NCBI RefSeq assembly: GCF_021440085.1
Contig: NZ_JAKCPW010000005.1
Coordinates: 372,001-436,000 of the forward strand
Direction of reading: 5' to 3'
From: Dyadobacter sp. CY261
GTDB lineage: Bacteria > Bacteroidota > Bacteroidia > Cytophagales > Spirosomataceae
Length of the DNA stretch: 64,000 nt
Shown here: positions 8,044-20,000 of the stretch, piece by piece
Position numbering within the stretch: the stretch's first letter is position 1
Layout: each line of letters begins with the position of its first letter
Position numbers and translations under genes: made by a program
Notes under the pieces: model-generated
Told to the model about the DNA's origin: nothing
Database searches by the model: none
Seen by the model: only the letters and a program-made list of their open reading frames with translations

Positions 8044-9987
8044 TCAAAGCTTGTTTTCGACGAACACCACCTGCGCCCGATCGGCCTTTCTGATCTTTTT
8101 CAGGAAATCGACCCAGGCCGCAAAATCCTTCGATTCGTAACGTCCGCCATTCATTACCACTTTCCTTGTGCAAATGAGCCTGTTGTTTTCAAAGGTCGTT
8201 TTCAACTCGTAATTACCAAATGCCGAGGCAATCTGGAATGCAGGCAAGGTCGTTTCTAATTTGTAGTTGGCCGGAACCGCGTAAGATACAGTATCAAGAT
8301 CGGTAAAGTTGTATTCCGAAACAGGCAGGTAGAAATCCGTCGTCCGCTCCGAAGTCGCAGGGAATCCAAACGAGCGGCTCAGCAGGCTGGGTTTGACAAA
8401 TAGCCGGGTGCCGGTTTTGGTAGCGCAGTTACGGACGTTCAATGTCAGTTTTTCCGTCACCGAAGGTTCTTTGTCCTGGCCCTCAGTGAGCTCGAAACCC
8501 TGCAAATCCATACTCGGGAGATTGATATGGCTTACCAGCCATTTTTTCTGTTCCTCCTTGGAAGCTTGCTGCAGAATCGAAATTCTCGGTTCGTGCTGTA
8601 AGCCTGTGTAGACGGCCCGGGATTCGATTTCGCCATCACCGGTTTCATTGAGTTTTACACTCGAAACGCTACGCCTTACATTCTGCGGAGCTTTGTAATC
8701 GGGGGTCGCCACGAGCTTGCCACCGGTTGGCAGCACAAGCAATGCAGGCCTTCCGCCTGTGAAACTGCCCATGAAATTGGGTTTCGTCGTAGGACTTGTA
8801 CATTCCAGCCAGACGGTGTCTTTTCCGGCGAAAGCGCAGGCGATCACATGGTTGAAGCGGCTCATCGGGAAGTCGGGCCTGATCAATGCTTCCTTTCCAG
8901 CCCGGATCAGCGCTGCACAGGCAGGAACGCCCGCAACCTTAAGCGCCGCCAATGTAAAATTGGTCAATGCCTTGCAATCTCCATAACCGGTTCTGGCGAC
9001 GGTCGCGGCGTCGATGGTTTGCCAACCTCCGATGCCGAGCTGGATACTCACGTAGCGCGACCTGCCCTGCATCCATTTATAAATGCGCTCGATCTTTTCC
9101 CTATCCGTGTCGGCATCTTTTACCAGCGCTTTCACCTCTTCCTGCACATTGGCGGGCAATACATCGCGTCCGGCGTTGAGCGTGTAGTAAAAACGGCTGA
9201 AATCTTCCCAGGTCCTGAAATTGCCTTTATAGTCCTGTACTTCGAAATCGGCCGGTGCCACCTCGACCATGGGCGTCCTGTCATATCCGGGCAAGGGATA
9301 AAGGTCGCTAGTCTTTGGCCTTACATAATCTTTCGAAATCCATTCATAAATATCGGCCCCATCTGCGTCTTTGGATTTCTTAACCGCCGGAGCCCCATTG
9401 TATTCCTTGTATCTGAATTCGAATCCGGCCGGTGTCTTTATTTTGAAAACAGAATACTCCACAGCACAACCTTCCTCCGGCTCCGGGGTCCAGTTTGGAT
9501 AGAACATCATATTCCGGGTGCGTACCTCCTGTACATATTCAATGGTATAGGGGTATTGATAGCTTTTCTTCCCAAAACTGGCCCGTTTGGCCCTGCTGTC
9601 GGAAATGTCGTCACCAGCAATGCCGTTGCTGTAATCCTCGATGTCAGCATTTTTTAGCTTTTTGACCTGCTTGCCGTTTTCATCGTAGAGAGTTCCTGAA
9701 ATGTCGATAACCTTCGTGAATTTGTCATAGCCCACGCCCAGCGTTCCATAGTGTTCTTCCCCATTTTCGTTGAAGATCGTCACTACCAGCCTTGTTTTAC
9801 GCACCGCCTCGGCCTGCGATTTAATATCCCAGAAGACTTCGTCGACGCGCAGCACCGCATCTGCGTCCTTCACCAGCGCCGGATTGATCTTCGCCACACT
9901 GTAATCCGCCTGCCCCATAACGGACAGCGGAAACAGTATCGCGACAGCCATTAATATATTACCAATACATGCATTCAGCTTTTTCAT
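8044..9987 (-). CDS. Secreted DUF3857 / transglutaminase-like protein
   Basis: A 647-residue protein with a signal peptide (MKKLNACIGNILMAVAILFPLSVMGQ). The N-terminal half is the DUF3857 beta domain, followed by a transglutaminase-like cysteine-protease fold. The putative nucleophile is Cys338 in YGDCKALTN, with His in SRFNHVIA and an acidic residue in VWLECTSPT, so a plausible catalytic triad is kept. The C-terminal third resembles DUF3858. These paired proteins are common in Bacteroidota and their substrates are unknown. It lies 14 bases downstream of a paralogue and was probably co-transcribed with it. Confidence 0.85.
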   Translation of the reverse strand: MKKLNACIGNILMAVAILFPLSVMGQADYSVAKINPALVKDADAVLRVDEVFWDIKSQAEAVRKTRLVVTIFNENGEEHYGTLGVGYDKFTKVIDISGTLYDENGKQVKKLKNADIEDYSNGIAGDDISDSRAKRASFGKKSYQYPYTIEYVQEVRTRNMMFYPNWTPEPEEGCAVEYSVFKIKTPAGFEFRYKEYNGAPAVKKSKDADGADIYEWISKDYVRPKTSDLYPLPGYDRTPMVEVAPADFEVQDYKGNFRTWEDFSRFYYTLNAGRDVLPANVQEEVKALVKDADTDREKIERIYKWMQGRSRYVSIQLGIGGWQTIDAATVARTGYGDCKALTNFTLAALKVAGVPACAALIRAGKEALIRPDFPMSRFNHVIACAFAGKDTVWLECTSPTTKPNFMGSFTGGRPALLVLPTGGKLVATPDYKAPQNVRRSVSSVKLNETGDGEIESRAVYTGLQHEPRISILQQASKEEQKKWLVSHINLPSMDLQGFELTEGQDKEPSVTEKLTLNVRNCATKTGTRLFVKPSLLSRSFGFPATSERTTDFYLPVSEYNFTDLDTVSYAVPANYKLETTLPAFQIASAFGNYELKTTFENNRLICTRKVVMNGGRYESKDFAAWVDFLKKIRKADRAQVVFVENKL

Positions 9988-10001
9988 GAAAACGGAAGAT
10001 A

Positions 10002-12065
10002 TTAAATAGTCTTTTTCTTGATGACCAGCGGCTGCGCGTGTTTCTGTACAACGCGCTCAAAAAACTCTTTCAAATCGGCGTATTCTTCCGGCAGGAAGCG
10101 CGTCCGGCTAACCTGGATCGCCGTATTGACCTGGATTACATTCCCAACCTGGCGAACCTGGTATGAGAACTTCCCTCCCTTGTCCGGCAAGACGATGATT
10201 TCGGCCTTGGGCATTTCTTCCAGCGCGTAGCCGTTGGGTAATGTAAAATTACCGATAAAGGATGCGGAGATGCCGGTACCGAGGTCAATCGGATAAATGC
10301 GGTCCTTTGATTTGAGCGGATTTGTCGTCCACCGGCCCGCCATGATCGGATTAAAATAGAAAACACCGGGTGATGCATTTTCATCCTCAATTTCAAAATC
10401 GCAGGTCACATTGACTGTTCCCTTCAGATCATCCGTTTTGTTTTTGATAGCCACATTCTGGATTTTCCATTCCGGTACTTCCTTTTTCAATTGGTCATGA
10501 AAAATGTTGTCCGCTTCAGCAGCATATTTCGAGCGCCAGCCGAGGGCTTCGTAGCCTCCGTAGGAAATACTGTAACTTCCCTTAATCGTGCCGTCATCGG
10601 GAACGATATTGGCGGTGATCATTTCGAGTTTGCTTTCCGAGTCACCGGGAATGATTTCCAGAAACCTGCCCTGCCCTTTTTTGGGAATAAGCCTTCCGAA
10701 GCCATTCAAAGCCCTTTCCGGAAGCATACCAGGCTTGGCGAAGGGCTCCGATGCATCCAGAAAATACTCCTTCTCCCCGATCTTCACGTGTGCTACCACA
10801 TAATTGAAGTTTTCGATCATCGGGATGTGCTGATGCAAATACCCGTGCGCACGGGTGCTGAGCATAACGGGATTACATTCAATATCCAGCTCACGAAGGA
10901 GCACTGTCAACATCAGGTTGATGTCGCAGGCATTGCCCTTGCGGTTGTCATAGGCCTTTTTGATACCGTCTCCCGCATAGAGACCCGAATAACCGTCCCA
11001 TTTCATACGGTCCTGAACATGCTTATAGGCGAGGTTCACGCGTTCCTGCTGATCGGTGGTTTTCGCAGCGATTTGGTCGCGCACTTCTTTTAAAAAGCCG
11101 CTTCGCCTGAGTTCTCCCCCGAACCACTTCGCCTCGTCCAGCGTCCTTTCGACGTCATCCCACGTTTGCGAAAAGTCTTTGGGAATTTCTCCGCGCACAG
11201 CAACGCTCGCAAGTTCAAAGCTAATTTTCGACACATAATCCGCGGCCGTCGTAATGTACGGCTCGTTTATAAATGCTGGGGCATCCTTTACGACAAAGCG
11301 ATAAGATATGCCTTTACCGTCATAGGAGGAATGCCCTACTGACACGTTTACCGGCTCCTGTTTGTTCATATGCAGCTGAAGGTAGCCGCCCATGGTCATT
11401 TTATAATCCAGAAAATAAGGAATGACCATATTAAATTCGCTCCATTTAGATGGAACCGTCGACTGGAAAGTCCATGTATCGGGCTCGTTGCGCACGTTGA
11501 TCGGCGAAACCCGCGTGTACGAATATTCGATGACCGAACCTTTTTTGACGTTCGCGAGGTTAAACTTGGTAGTACTGTGTGAGTCTGCCGATTTTTCGCG
11601 ACGAATGGCTTTCTTTTCCAGTTCGGTCCGGACAATCTGGCCGTTTTCGAGGTTATAGGTGTACCCTTTCAGGTCTTCTATCCATTCCTGCTCTTTGTAG
11701 CTGGATCCCTCGTAGAAAGGAATGCCTACCGAAGCCCTGTCCAGTGCCGATTCTTTGAGAATCTTGATCCGCACCCAGATTTCGGACGACATCAGGATAC
11801 CTTTGAGATTGTCGTAACTGAAAGTCACTTTGCCATAGTCGTACAGGTAAACGGCGTCGGCGGTGCTGTCGCCCGGAAAGGCAGTCATTTCAAGGGAAGC
11901 ACGGTCGATCACACCCAGTTTAGGCTTGAAATCTTCCTGAGCAATCGCCTGGAACGTTAAAAAGAATATCAGGAAATGGATGGACAGGACATTCCTGCGG
12001 CACAGACCGGACAGTCTGATAGGAAGTAAAATGTTGGTCATGAACAAGTAGATGAGGAGTAACAA
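10002..12065 (-). CDS. Second secreted DUF3857 / transglutaminase-like protein
   Basis: A paralogue of the next gene downstream, 687 residues from the first ATG; ATG 12041 (nine codons in) is an equally possible start, and either leaves a hydrophobic signal sequence ending near AIAQ. The transglutaminase motif is present as GNACDINLML (Cys380, counting from the first ATG) and the Asp in EYFLDASEP, but the position that is His in the neighbour (FNHV) is Tyr here (FNYVVAHV). If His is needed in catalysis, this copy may be inactive or use another residue. The function is unknown beyond an envelope location. Confidence 0.83.
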   Translation of the reverse strand: MLLLIYLFMTNILLPIRLSGLCRRNVLSIHFLIFFLTFQAIAQEDFKPKLGVIDRASLEMTAFPGDSTADAVYLYDYGKVTFSYDNLKGILMSSEIWVRIKILKESALDRASVGIPFYEGSSYKEQEWIEDLKGYTYNLENGQIVRTELEKKAIRREKSADSHSTTKFNLANVKKGSVIEYSYTRVSPINVRNEPDTWTFQSTVPSKWSEFNMVIPYFLDYKMTMGGYLQLHMNKQEPVNVSVGHSSYDGKGISYRFVVKDAPAFINEPYITTAADYVSKISFELASVAVRGEIPKDFSQTWDDVERTLDEAKWFGGELRRSGFLKEVRDQIAAKTTDQQERVNLAYKHVQDRMKWDGYSGLYAGDGIKKAYDNRKGNACDINLMLTVLLRELDIECNPVMLSTRAHGYLHQHIPMIENFNYVVAHVKIGEKEYFLDASEPFAKPGMLPERALNGFGRLIPKKGQGRFLEIIPGDSESKLEMITANIVPDDGTIKGSYSISYGGYEALGWRSKYAAEADNIFHDQLKKEVPEWKIQNVAIKNKTDDLKGTVNVTCDFEIEDENASPGVFYFNPIMAGRWTTNPLKSKDRIYPIDLGTGISASFIGNFTLPNGYALEEMPKAEIIVLPDKGGKFSYQVRQVGNVIQVNTAIQVSRTRFLPEEYADLKEFFERVVQKHAQPLVIKKKTI

Positions 12066-12258
12066 ATTTGATGCATTATCGTACAGTTATTTCGATTTTC
12101 AAAGAGAATTATATAACCGAAACCGGATTTTTTTTCACTTGAAGCGAAACTGGCCTATTACGGATTTTAATGCCTAATTTTGACACTTAGACACGGTCAT
12201 CGCGTTGCATGGCCGCTTGTTCCTGCTAACCCATAATCTTAACATTTATCTTTACTCT

Positions 12259-13350
12259 ATGTCATCTTTTGAAAACGAAAGTCCCATCCGCGTACTGGTA
12301 GTCGGTTGCGGGAACATGGGGGCTTCCCATGCCTTTGCTTACCAGCTCCTGGATGGTTTCGAGATCTGCGGGATCGTTTCGACCGGAAAAAGCAAAGAGG
12401 TCCTCAATGAAAAACTCGGCGGCGGCTACGCCCTTTTCAATGATTATGAAACGGCATTGAACGAGACCAAACCCGATGCGGTATGTATTTCCACTTACCC
12501 GGATACGCACGAAGATTTTGCGATTAAGGCGCTGGAAGCCGGTGCACACGTGTTTATCGAAAAGCCACTAGCCGACTCCGTTCAAGGGGCAAAACGGGTA
12601 GTAGATGCCGCTAAAAAAGCGGATAAGAAAGTGGTAGTGGGCTACATTCTCCGCGTACACCCGTCCTGGGAACGTTTCGTGACCGAAGCACAAGGTCTGG
12701 GCAAACCATTGGTGATGCGCATGAACCTCAACCAGCAAAGCCACGGCTACATGTGGGGCGTTCACCGTAACCTCATGAAAAGCCTAAGCCCGATCGTTGA
12801 TTGCGGCGTGCATTATATTGATGTGATGTGCCAGATGACCCGCTCGAAACCACTTCGTGTGAATGCGATCGGCGCACGTCTGACAGACGATATTCCTGCC
12901 GGAAACTATAACTACGGTCAACTGCAAATCTGGTTTGAAGACGGCTCGGTAGGCTGGTATGAAGCCGGCTGGGGCCCGATGATCAGCGAAACGGCATTCT
13001 TTGTAAAGGATGTGATCGGCCCGAAAGGTTCGGCATCCATCGTGGCCAAAGATGCAGGCGGAGCCGGAAAATCCTCGTCCGTGGAAGCACATACGAAAAC
13101 CGAGTCGATCCGCGTACATCATGCTGATTTGAATGGTTCCGACGAATTTGTAAAAGAAGATACCTGGATCAACCTCGAAGACGAGCCCGATCACCAGGAG
13201 CTCTGCAACCGCGAACAACGTTACTTCCTGCACGCGATCTCTGAGGACCTCGACCTCACCGACCATTTGCAGGATGCGGTTACGAGCTTGCAGATCGCAT
13301 TTGCCTGTGACGAGTCGGTGAAGACGGGACGGACGGTGGATTTGGGGTAA
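12259..13350 (+). CDS. Gfo/Idh/MocA-family NAD(P)-dependent oxidoreductase
   Basis: The start at ATG 12259 (363 residues) is preferred to the ATG at 12205, because the Rossmann strand begins soon after it: RVLVVGCGNMGASHA with the GxGxxG loop. HVFIEKPLADS is the conserved EKP motif that holds the nicotinamide, with Lys as catalytic residue. The C-terminal half is the usual alpha/beta substrate-binding domain. Members oxidise or reduce sugars, inositols and related polyols; the substrate cannot be named from sequence. It is a single-gene unit ending in a strong terminator. Confidence 0.87.
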   Translation: MSSFENESPIRVLVVGCGNMGASHAFAYQLLDGFEICGIVSTGKSKEVLNEKLGGGYALFNDYETALNETKPDAVCISTYPDTHEDFAIKALEAGAHVFIEKPLADSVQGAKRVVDAAKKADKKVVVGYILRVHPSWERFVTEAQGLGKPLVMRMNLNQQSHGYMWGVHRNLMKSLSPIVDCGVHYIDVMCQMTRSKPLRVNAIGARLTDDIPAGNYNYGQLQIWFEDGSVGWYEAGWGPMISETAFFVKDVIGPKGSASIVAKDAGGAGKSSSVEAHTKTESIRVHHADLNGSDEFVKEDTWINLEDEPDHQELCNREQRYFLHAISEDLDLTDHLQDAVTSLQIAFACDESVKTGRTVDLG

Positions 13351-13368
13351 GCAAATACCCGCTTATAT

Positions 13369-13403
13369 AAAAAAGCCCTACTTTTCGAAAGCAGGGCTTT
13401 TTT
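13369..13403 (+). terminator. Intrinsic terminator of the oxidoreductase gene
   Basis: AAAAAGCCCT and AGGGCTTTTT-type arms flank a short loop centred on TTTTCGAAAG, forming a GC-rich stem with A and T runs on either side. It can therefore also act on transcripts from the minus strand, although the minus-strand gene at 13474 ends about 70 bases away. Confidence 0.85.
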
Positions 13404-13473
13404 GTTGGATGTTACAAGCTTCAAATTGGTGGTTAAAATTTGTTAAACATAACGCCCACGACAACACTTCCAA

Positions 13474-14019
13474 TCAAAGAATTGTGGTGTTATTCTGTCT
13501 ATTCATTTGCGCCAAACTATCCTCAAGGGCTTTATACTTTGATTGCTTCTTAAGTAGAGTGAAAGCGGCCTTTTGAAAGTCAAACAGTCTTCTCTCTCTT
13601 TTATCGTCTAGTTCATTTTCAGATCGAAGATACTGGCTCGTATAAATATTTGAAATTGTATCCTTCTTATTACATACTATTATTCTAGTATCAATTTGCG
13701 GTGTTATGACGTTCTCACCGTCCAAATAAACGTCTCCACGAACTTCATTTACCTTATTTGCGTAAAAAAGTTGAGCAATACTATCCAAGTTTTCCATAGA
13801 CATACCTAGCGTGTCGGCATAGATAGTTGACTCCCTAAACTTCGCTATAACACTATCTGAAACAAAATTGTACGTTATTCCCCCAAGTGGTGACACAAAG
13901 ATTAAATTATAATTATCTAATTTAAGATCACTTACATCCTTTGAGCTAGCGTTTTGTTCCGACTGCCTACATGCACACACAGCAATTACAAAAAACAGTA
14001 CTACTCTTATTTTAGCCAT
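13474..14019 (-). CDS. Small lipoprotein, candidate immunity protein of the RHS protein
   Basis: A 181-residue protein of no recognised family. The N-terminus MAKIRVVLFFVIAVCACRQ is a lipoprotein-type signal with Cys at the end of the hydrophobic stretch; the rest is hydrophilic and charged. Its ATG lies 13 bases inside the 3' end of the RHS gene, so the two genes are tightly coupled. The region is AT-rich (22 G+C of 60 at 13501-13560), like the toxin tip upstream. A gene directly behind an RHS gene is typically its immunity gene, and a lipid anchor would place protection in the envelope. This role is inference from position only. Confidence 0.65.
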   Translation of the reverse strand: MAKIRVVLFFVIAVCACRQSEQNASSKDVSDLKLDNYNLIFVSPLGGITYNFVSDSVIAKFRESTIYADTLGMSMENLDSIAQLFYANKVNEVRGDVYLDGENVITPQIDTRIIVCNKKDTISNIYTSQYLRSENELDDKRERRLFDFQKAAFTLLKKQSKYKALEDSLAQMNRQNNTTIL

Positions 14020-17000
14020 GTCGGGATCAACTTATTAAATTCTTTCCAAGAATAGGACAATGGAGTCCCTGCACTACCGTTGACATGGTTAAATTCTCTA
14101 CGCGTATTGCTTATGTCGAGTCCATAAAATTTACCATAAGCCATTGAAAAAGCCGAAGTTGCTCGCTCACTAAAATTTTTATAATCGGCTTTGATTGGAT
14201 TCTTAGTCCAGTGCCAAGCATGCATAAACTCATGCTTAAATATCCCATTCTGATGTACAAGTGAATACCCCGCCGCAGCAGGGGCGATATAAATAGAGGA
14301 GCCCGCCGAATACAGCAGCCCTCCTACATATTTACCCTTTGTGATTCCACCTGCATAAAAGCCTAAGTGGGAGTGATATATTTCCCCAAATGAAGTCAAC
14401 ATAAGCCCCTGTTCCATGATATCATCTGTTGCTATCATTACGTTAGCATGAATTATTTTCTCCACTTGCTTTATCGTCATATTGTCTCTCTTTCCGATAG
14501 TATTATCATAGTGTTCCCGCATTTTCTCCGTTGAAGACCACTGCTCACCCATGGTGGCGACCTCCTTCATTTTCATATATTCTATAACGTCTCCATTTCC
14601 AGTTACTGGATTGATCCCAATCTCTTTTCCTCTCGAGAAACCAGTCGCCGCACCTGAAAATGCTCCCATAAGTGCGGTTGATCCACCCTGTGAGCTACCG
14701 CCGTTAAGGAAAGACCCAATACCAGCAATTAACGTTCCGGTAGCTGCTCCATAGGCAGCGCCTGTTATCGCAGAGGCTGGCGTATAGACCGACGCAAAAG
14801 AATTAAGCCCGCCTGTTATCATTCCGCGCCAGAAACCATCGAGGAAGTTTTTACCCTGTTCCACATAGGAGATTCCATTTTGAATTCCTCCGTACATCAT
14901 TCCCATGAACAAAAAGACTGGCAAATTTCCGTCAGGGTCTACATAAGTCAGAGGATTATTTAGGGCGTACGAATATCTATTATAAGCCTGTGTATCATGA
15001 GCATCGGCCACATAATTATCCGGACTAAGCATCCTGCCTAGTACCGGGTCATACATCCGGCCATTCATGTTGATCAGACCAAAATTATCAAGGTGCTCGT
15101 GCTGCGTATATCCCCTATACAACCAGACAGGCAAGCCCGTATTGGCGGTAGGTGACAACAATTCCCAGGAAGTTGTATTCCGTCTTCTTCCCCACGCATC
15201 AAAACTCATCTGTGCTTCAATACCTGCACCATCATTCGTAACAGTGACAATTGAGCCGAGATGATCTGTATAGCTATAATGCTCCGTATGGGCTCCCCCC
15301 TGGCTTGTTATAATGGATACCAGACCTATAGGAGAATTGATGTATTGCACGTACCGCTCAGTTCCACCCGTTACATCCTTTTCGTAGCCGTCGAAGTAAT
15401 AGCGAGTATTAACAATGTTAGTGTTTTGCAGGGTTACACTTTTAATGCGATTGTAATCAGCATTATAGGTATATGTAAGTTCGTATCCATTTTCCTTAAC
15501 AGTAGCAGGTTGCATGAAATCGGTATAGGTGATATCCTGCTGAAAAGGCGCAATAGCAAACGGCACTGTATTTTCAACCTTCGTAGCCGCATTGATCTTG
15601 GTCGGATGATATTGGTAATCCCCGGCGTCTGTCTTTTTCGTAATGTTACCATTACCCGAGTACTGTATCCCAAATGACGGATTGCTACCAATCGTCGTGG
15701 TTGTGAGACGGTTTAAGCCGTCGTAAAGGAATGTTTCGGTTTTGTTGACCGTAGTCCGTGCATCCGTACGGCTCGTAAGCGTTCCTTTCGCGTAATTCCA
15801 AGCCATATTCAAACTTTGAATTCCATCCGTCTGAAAACCGGTCGGAAAACCGTTCACATAAGTGATTGTGGATGATTTCAGGTTACCCAACGAGTATGTC
15901 ATAACCTGCCCTTGCCCATTCATGGTTCCTGTCGTATAGAGCACTTTGGTACCCCTTTTGAGATACTTCAAATATCCATAGGCGTCATATTCGCTGGTTA
16001 TTACGAGGCCTGACGGGTACGTTACTGTCAGTTCATCACCAAATTGGTTATATGTATAGGATGTGATATGGTTGTCCAGAGCATTGTCTCCACTGTCATT
16101 AACCTTTTCGTTAACAGAAGTTATCCTGCCTTTATCATTATAGGCGTAAATCGTTTGATGATTATCTGCGAATCCGTTCACCTGCTTGAGTTTTGCCTTT
16201 AGCTCCCCGGAGCCGTTGGTCGTTCCATAAATGAAACTAGTTACACCTTCAGGTCCGGTACGGCTAGTGATCTGACCAATCTTATTATACTCCCTTGTAT
16301 GCGTCTTGTTAAGAGCATTAGTCTGACTTATCAATTCGCCTAAAGCATTGTGATTATATACGGTCACTCCAGCATTAGCATCTGTAAGTTTAGTTTGTCG
16401 ACCATTTGCGTCATATTCGCTAGAGGATACAATCGTCCCGCCAACCTTAATTTCCTTCGCTCCACCATGACTGTAATAAGTGTAATCTACTGCCCCATTG
16501 ATATTATCTTCGGCTTTGATAACCAAACCACTGGCATCTGTCGTCTTGGAAGATATTCCGGCAGGGGCCGTCGTTGTGACTTTTAGGTTCCCGGAAACCA
16601 GGGTATATTCAAAAGTAGTTGTCCCAAGTACCCCTCTATTTACACTTGCAAGTCGATTATAGCTGTCATACAGATTGTTCGTTGTCAATGGGGTTTCGGA
16701 CGACATGTAAGCCTGGCTCGCCGTGAATTCGTTTCCTCTGGCATCATAACTCTGGGTCTGAATAATTGTTTGCCCATTGAAACCCTCCGTTTCTGTCCGG
16801 ACTTTTCGTCCCAGAATATCGAACCATGTTTTTGTATCGGGTCTTCCGCTCGTAGGGGCCAGGGTCTCCTGTTTGCTTATCCAACCCGACCCACTTGGTG
16901 TATTCCAACTGTCGGTATTGCTTACGGTATAGGGGCCGGGAAATGTCGTAGTTGTAACCCTCCCGAAAACGTCATACAAATGCGTCGTGGTCAATCCTTC

Positions 17001-20000
17001 CATACTTGTTGAAGTTAACGCTTTTCCCCATTTCGGATCGTAAGAAGCCCCAGTTTCATAATCCATCGCATTCCTTGTCACGGTTGGATATCGATATCTG
17101 ATATCATAGCCCAGAGAATCTCTTCTTGGTGTCAGAGAAGTGGTTCCATTATATCCCGTAATTGTTGTCTTCTTAAGCGAACCGCTTGGATAATATCCGT
17201 AAGCAGTAACTACCTTTTTATCAGTATTGCTAAATTCTGTCTGGGAAGTCAGCAGACCCTGAGTGTCATAGCCGAATGTCGATTTGGCTACAAATGGTGC
17301 AGATCCTGTTCTGGTCCGGGTAACAGTTACCTCGGTCGGCCTGTTCTTGATGGCACTTACATATGCTGCATAAAGCGACACCGTTTCTGCGACTTCAACG
17401 TTGGTGTTATCAATGGTGCTTTTCGTGACGGTACTAGTGGCGACATTCCCATTCGCCTCATCATAAATATTGACCGTCCTGACCTTTCGCCCTTCCAGAC
17501 TTCTCGTCTCGGTGACATTATTCGTTTTTACCCAAAAGCGTTTTGTACCAGAAATCGTCACGATCGCATTCTCAGTGATAGTTTCACCAAACGGGGTGCT
17601 GCTACCACTCAGGTAGGTCGAGACCTTCTTCGGTATTGCGGTATAATAAATCGTATTAAAGTCGTTTTCTGACACTGTCTTAACTCCCAAGGCCATGTTA
17701 TTCGCTGTTACCGCCCCGAAACCTAAAAATCCCTTGCCGTCTCGATGCATTTTTGCATTACCGTATGCATATGCAACCGTTGAAAGGCCTCCTACTCCAT
17801 TCTGGACGGAGTAATCTGAAACGGCAAACATCGGTAATCCAACATTGACTAACGGATGATCATTTAAAGTAACCGCACCTTTACTATAAAAGGTCCCGCC
17901 TTCCGACAAGCTCTTATAGTTCCAACTTGTACTAAGCCCCATACCATTCTGGGTTTGAAGGAGTAGATTCTCCTGTCCGTTTTTAAGCGGAGAAATGACC
18001 GTTAGGGTCGCTCCGGTTCCTTTCATGACCATTTCAGCACGTCCGTCGCCGTTCAGATCGAATGACGAACCGACTTGTGTATACGAATTACCAACGGCTG
18101 GAGTCGTATATTCCGTCGAATAAAAAGAATCGTTGGTACTGTAATGCATATAAATCTTATCAGGGCCACCCGTTTGCTTTTTCTGGTAGTAGATATCGCT
18201 TCTGCCGTCACCGTTAAAGTCTGCAACCTGGAATAGATCACTTTCAGGCAAAGCCCCGTTCGTAGACATAATAGGAATACCCGACGGGATGAAATCTTTG
18301 CCAGTGGATGTCTCCTTGTACCAGGGATAGCTATTCACCTGCCCCGAATCATTTTTCCCGCGATAAAGTATGTCCGTTTTTCCATCGCCGTTAAAATCGC
18401 CAAAAAAGACGGCATTATTGTAAACATCTTGCAGCAAACGGGTAGATGTATACACCAGTTTAAAGGACGCTATACCAGAAAAGTTAACAACCTTAAATCC
18501 GGTGAACGTATAAATATTTGTAGAACCGTTATTGACAGTCATTACATCATCCTTTCCATCACCATTGAAATCCAGAATGTAGATACTTTTTGCCGTCGCA
18601 AAAGTGTTGGCTAGCCAGGAATTGTCGGTATCCTTGCCAATGTTATAAATGTCATAAGGAATACCGCTTTCCGGATTATTGAACGTGTGATAATATTGCG
18701 TTCGGGATTGAACACCGTTTGACTCCTGAAGCAAGGTAAAAAAGTCCTTTTTCCCATCTCCGTCGAAATCCCCAGTATAAATGTAATGCAGGTTAGGAGG
18801 CAAGCAACTATTATAACCGGCATCTGTTGGAAAGCCTTGTCCCGAAAATGTCAGTGGGTCGGTAGTGAGCCCAGAGCCAGATAGCTTACCATAATGTACT
18901 GCGATCCCCGACAAGACCGGCTTTGTCCCTCCGGAAAAATTGACCGAACTGATCTGAGCCGTTAACAAATCATCCAAACCGTCCCCATTGAAATCCGAAC
19001 TCATGAAGGAGTAATTATTACCCTGGAAAATGTTCGGTCTCAACACCGTCCCACTAGCCAACGTCACAAGCGGGGTTTCTTTTGAGCTGTCACCGTCTCT
19101 GAATACCGAAAAACTGTTGTACCTCTTATCGACTTTCCAGCCATCTGAGGTAGGATAAGCAAGTGGATCGTATCGGGCCACAACCATGTCGGATTTCCCG
19201 TTACCATCGAAGTCTCCGGAAAAAAAGTCAGAGGAAGAAGGAGGCGTCGGCCCATTTTCCCTTGTGAATCCCGTAGGCGCATCACCATATTTAAAAACGG
19301 TCGCATTCAATGCAGAAGTGCCGTTACTGCCTATTTCAACCACCTCATTCAATAAAGAATTGATGTTATTTTGCCCGTACTTGAATTGGTATTTTTTCAC
19401 CAGCGCACCTTCCGCATTGACGACAATTTCATCTAATAGGTATTTGTTCACCACTGACGAACCTCCTTCATAGGATGTCCTTATATCTGAAAAGGTGTTC
19501 CCGGATTTCCGGACTTTATAAGAAAACTTCAATACGTTATAAGTATCCAACTTCACATTTCCAGCCCCTAAATTGATCATCACATTTTCATTGCCGGTAT
19601 ATTGTATTTCAGAAATGCGTGAATCGCGATCAGCGTTGGTATAAACAAACTTGATGTAGTTACCGTCTGGATTCAATATTTTGTTGAGCCGCCAGAACAT
19701 AGCAGTTCCGCCACTTTCGGCAAGAAAACGGGAATCGGTGGTATTACCAAATTCCATTAACACCCCGTCCTTGGTGAGTATTTTAAAATATTCCGGGCCG
19801 CCTCCCGCAGTTCCATATGCAGTCACCTTGGCAAAATTTTCTGTTTCCGTTCCATATTCGGAGTTGGCCGCACCGTAAGTCCCTTGCTTTAAAATCAGCC
19901 GGGAACCATCCAGCATAAACCTGTCGGCCGTACTCAAGTCAACGGCGCTCACACTTCCATCAAAGTAGTTGTTTTGAGGCGCCCTTGTAATGGCCGAAAG

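Noticed and set aside
8848..9657. 269-codon frame opposite the DUF3857 gene
   Set aside because: Complete overlap with a well-supported gene; no domain sense.
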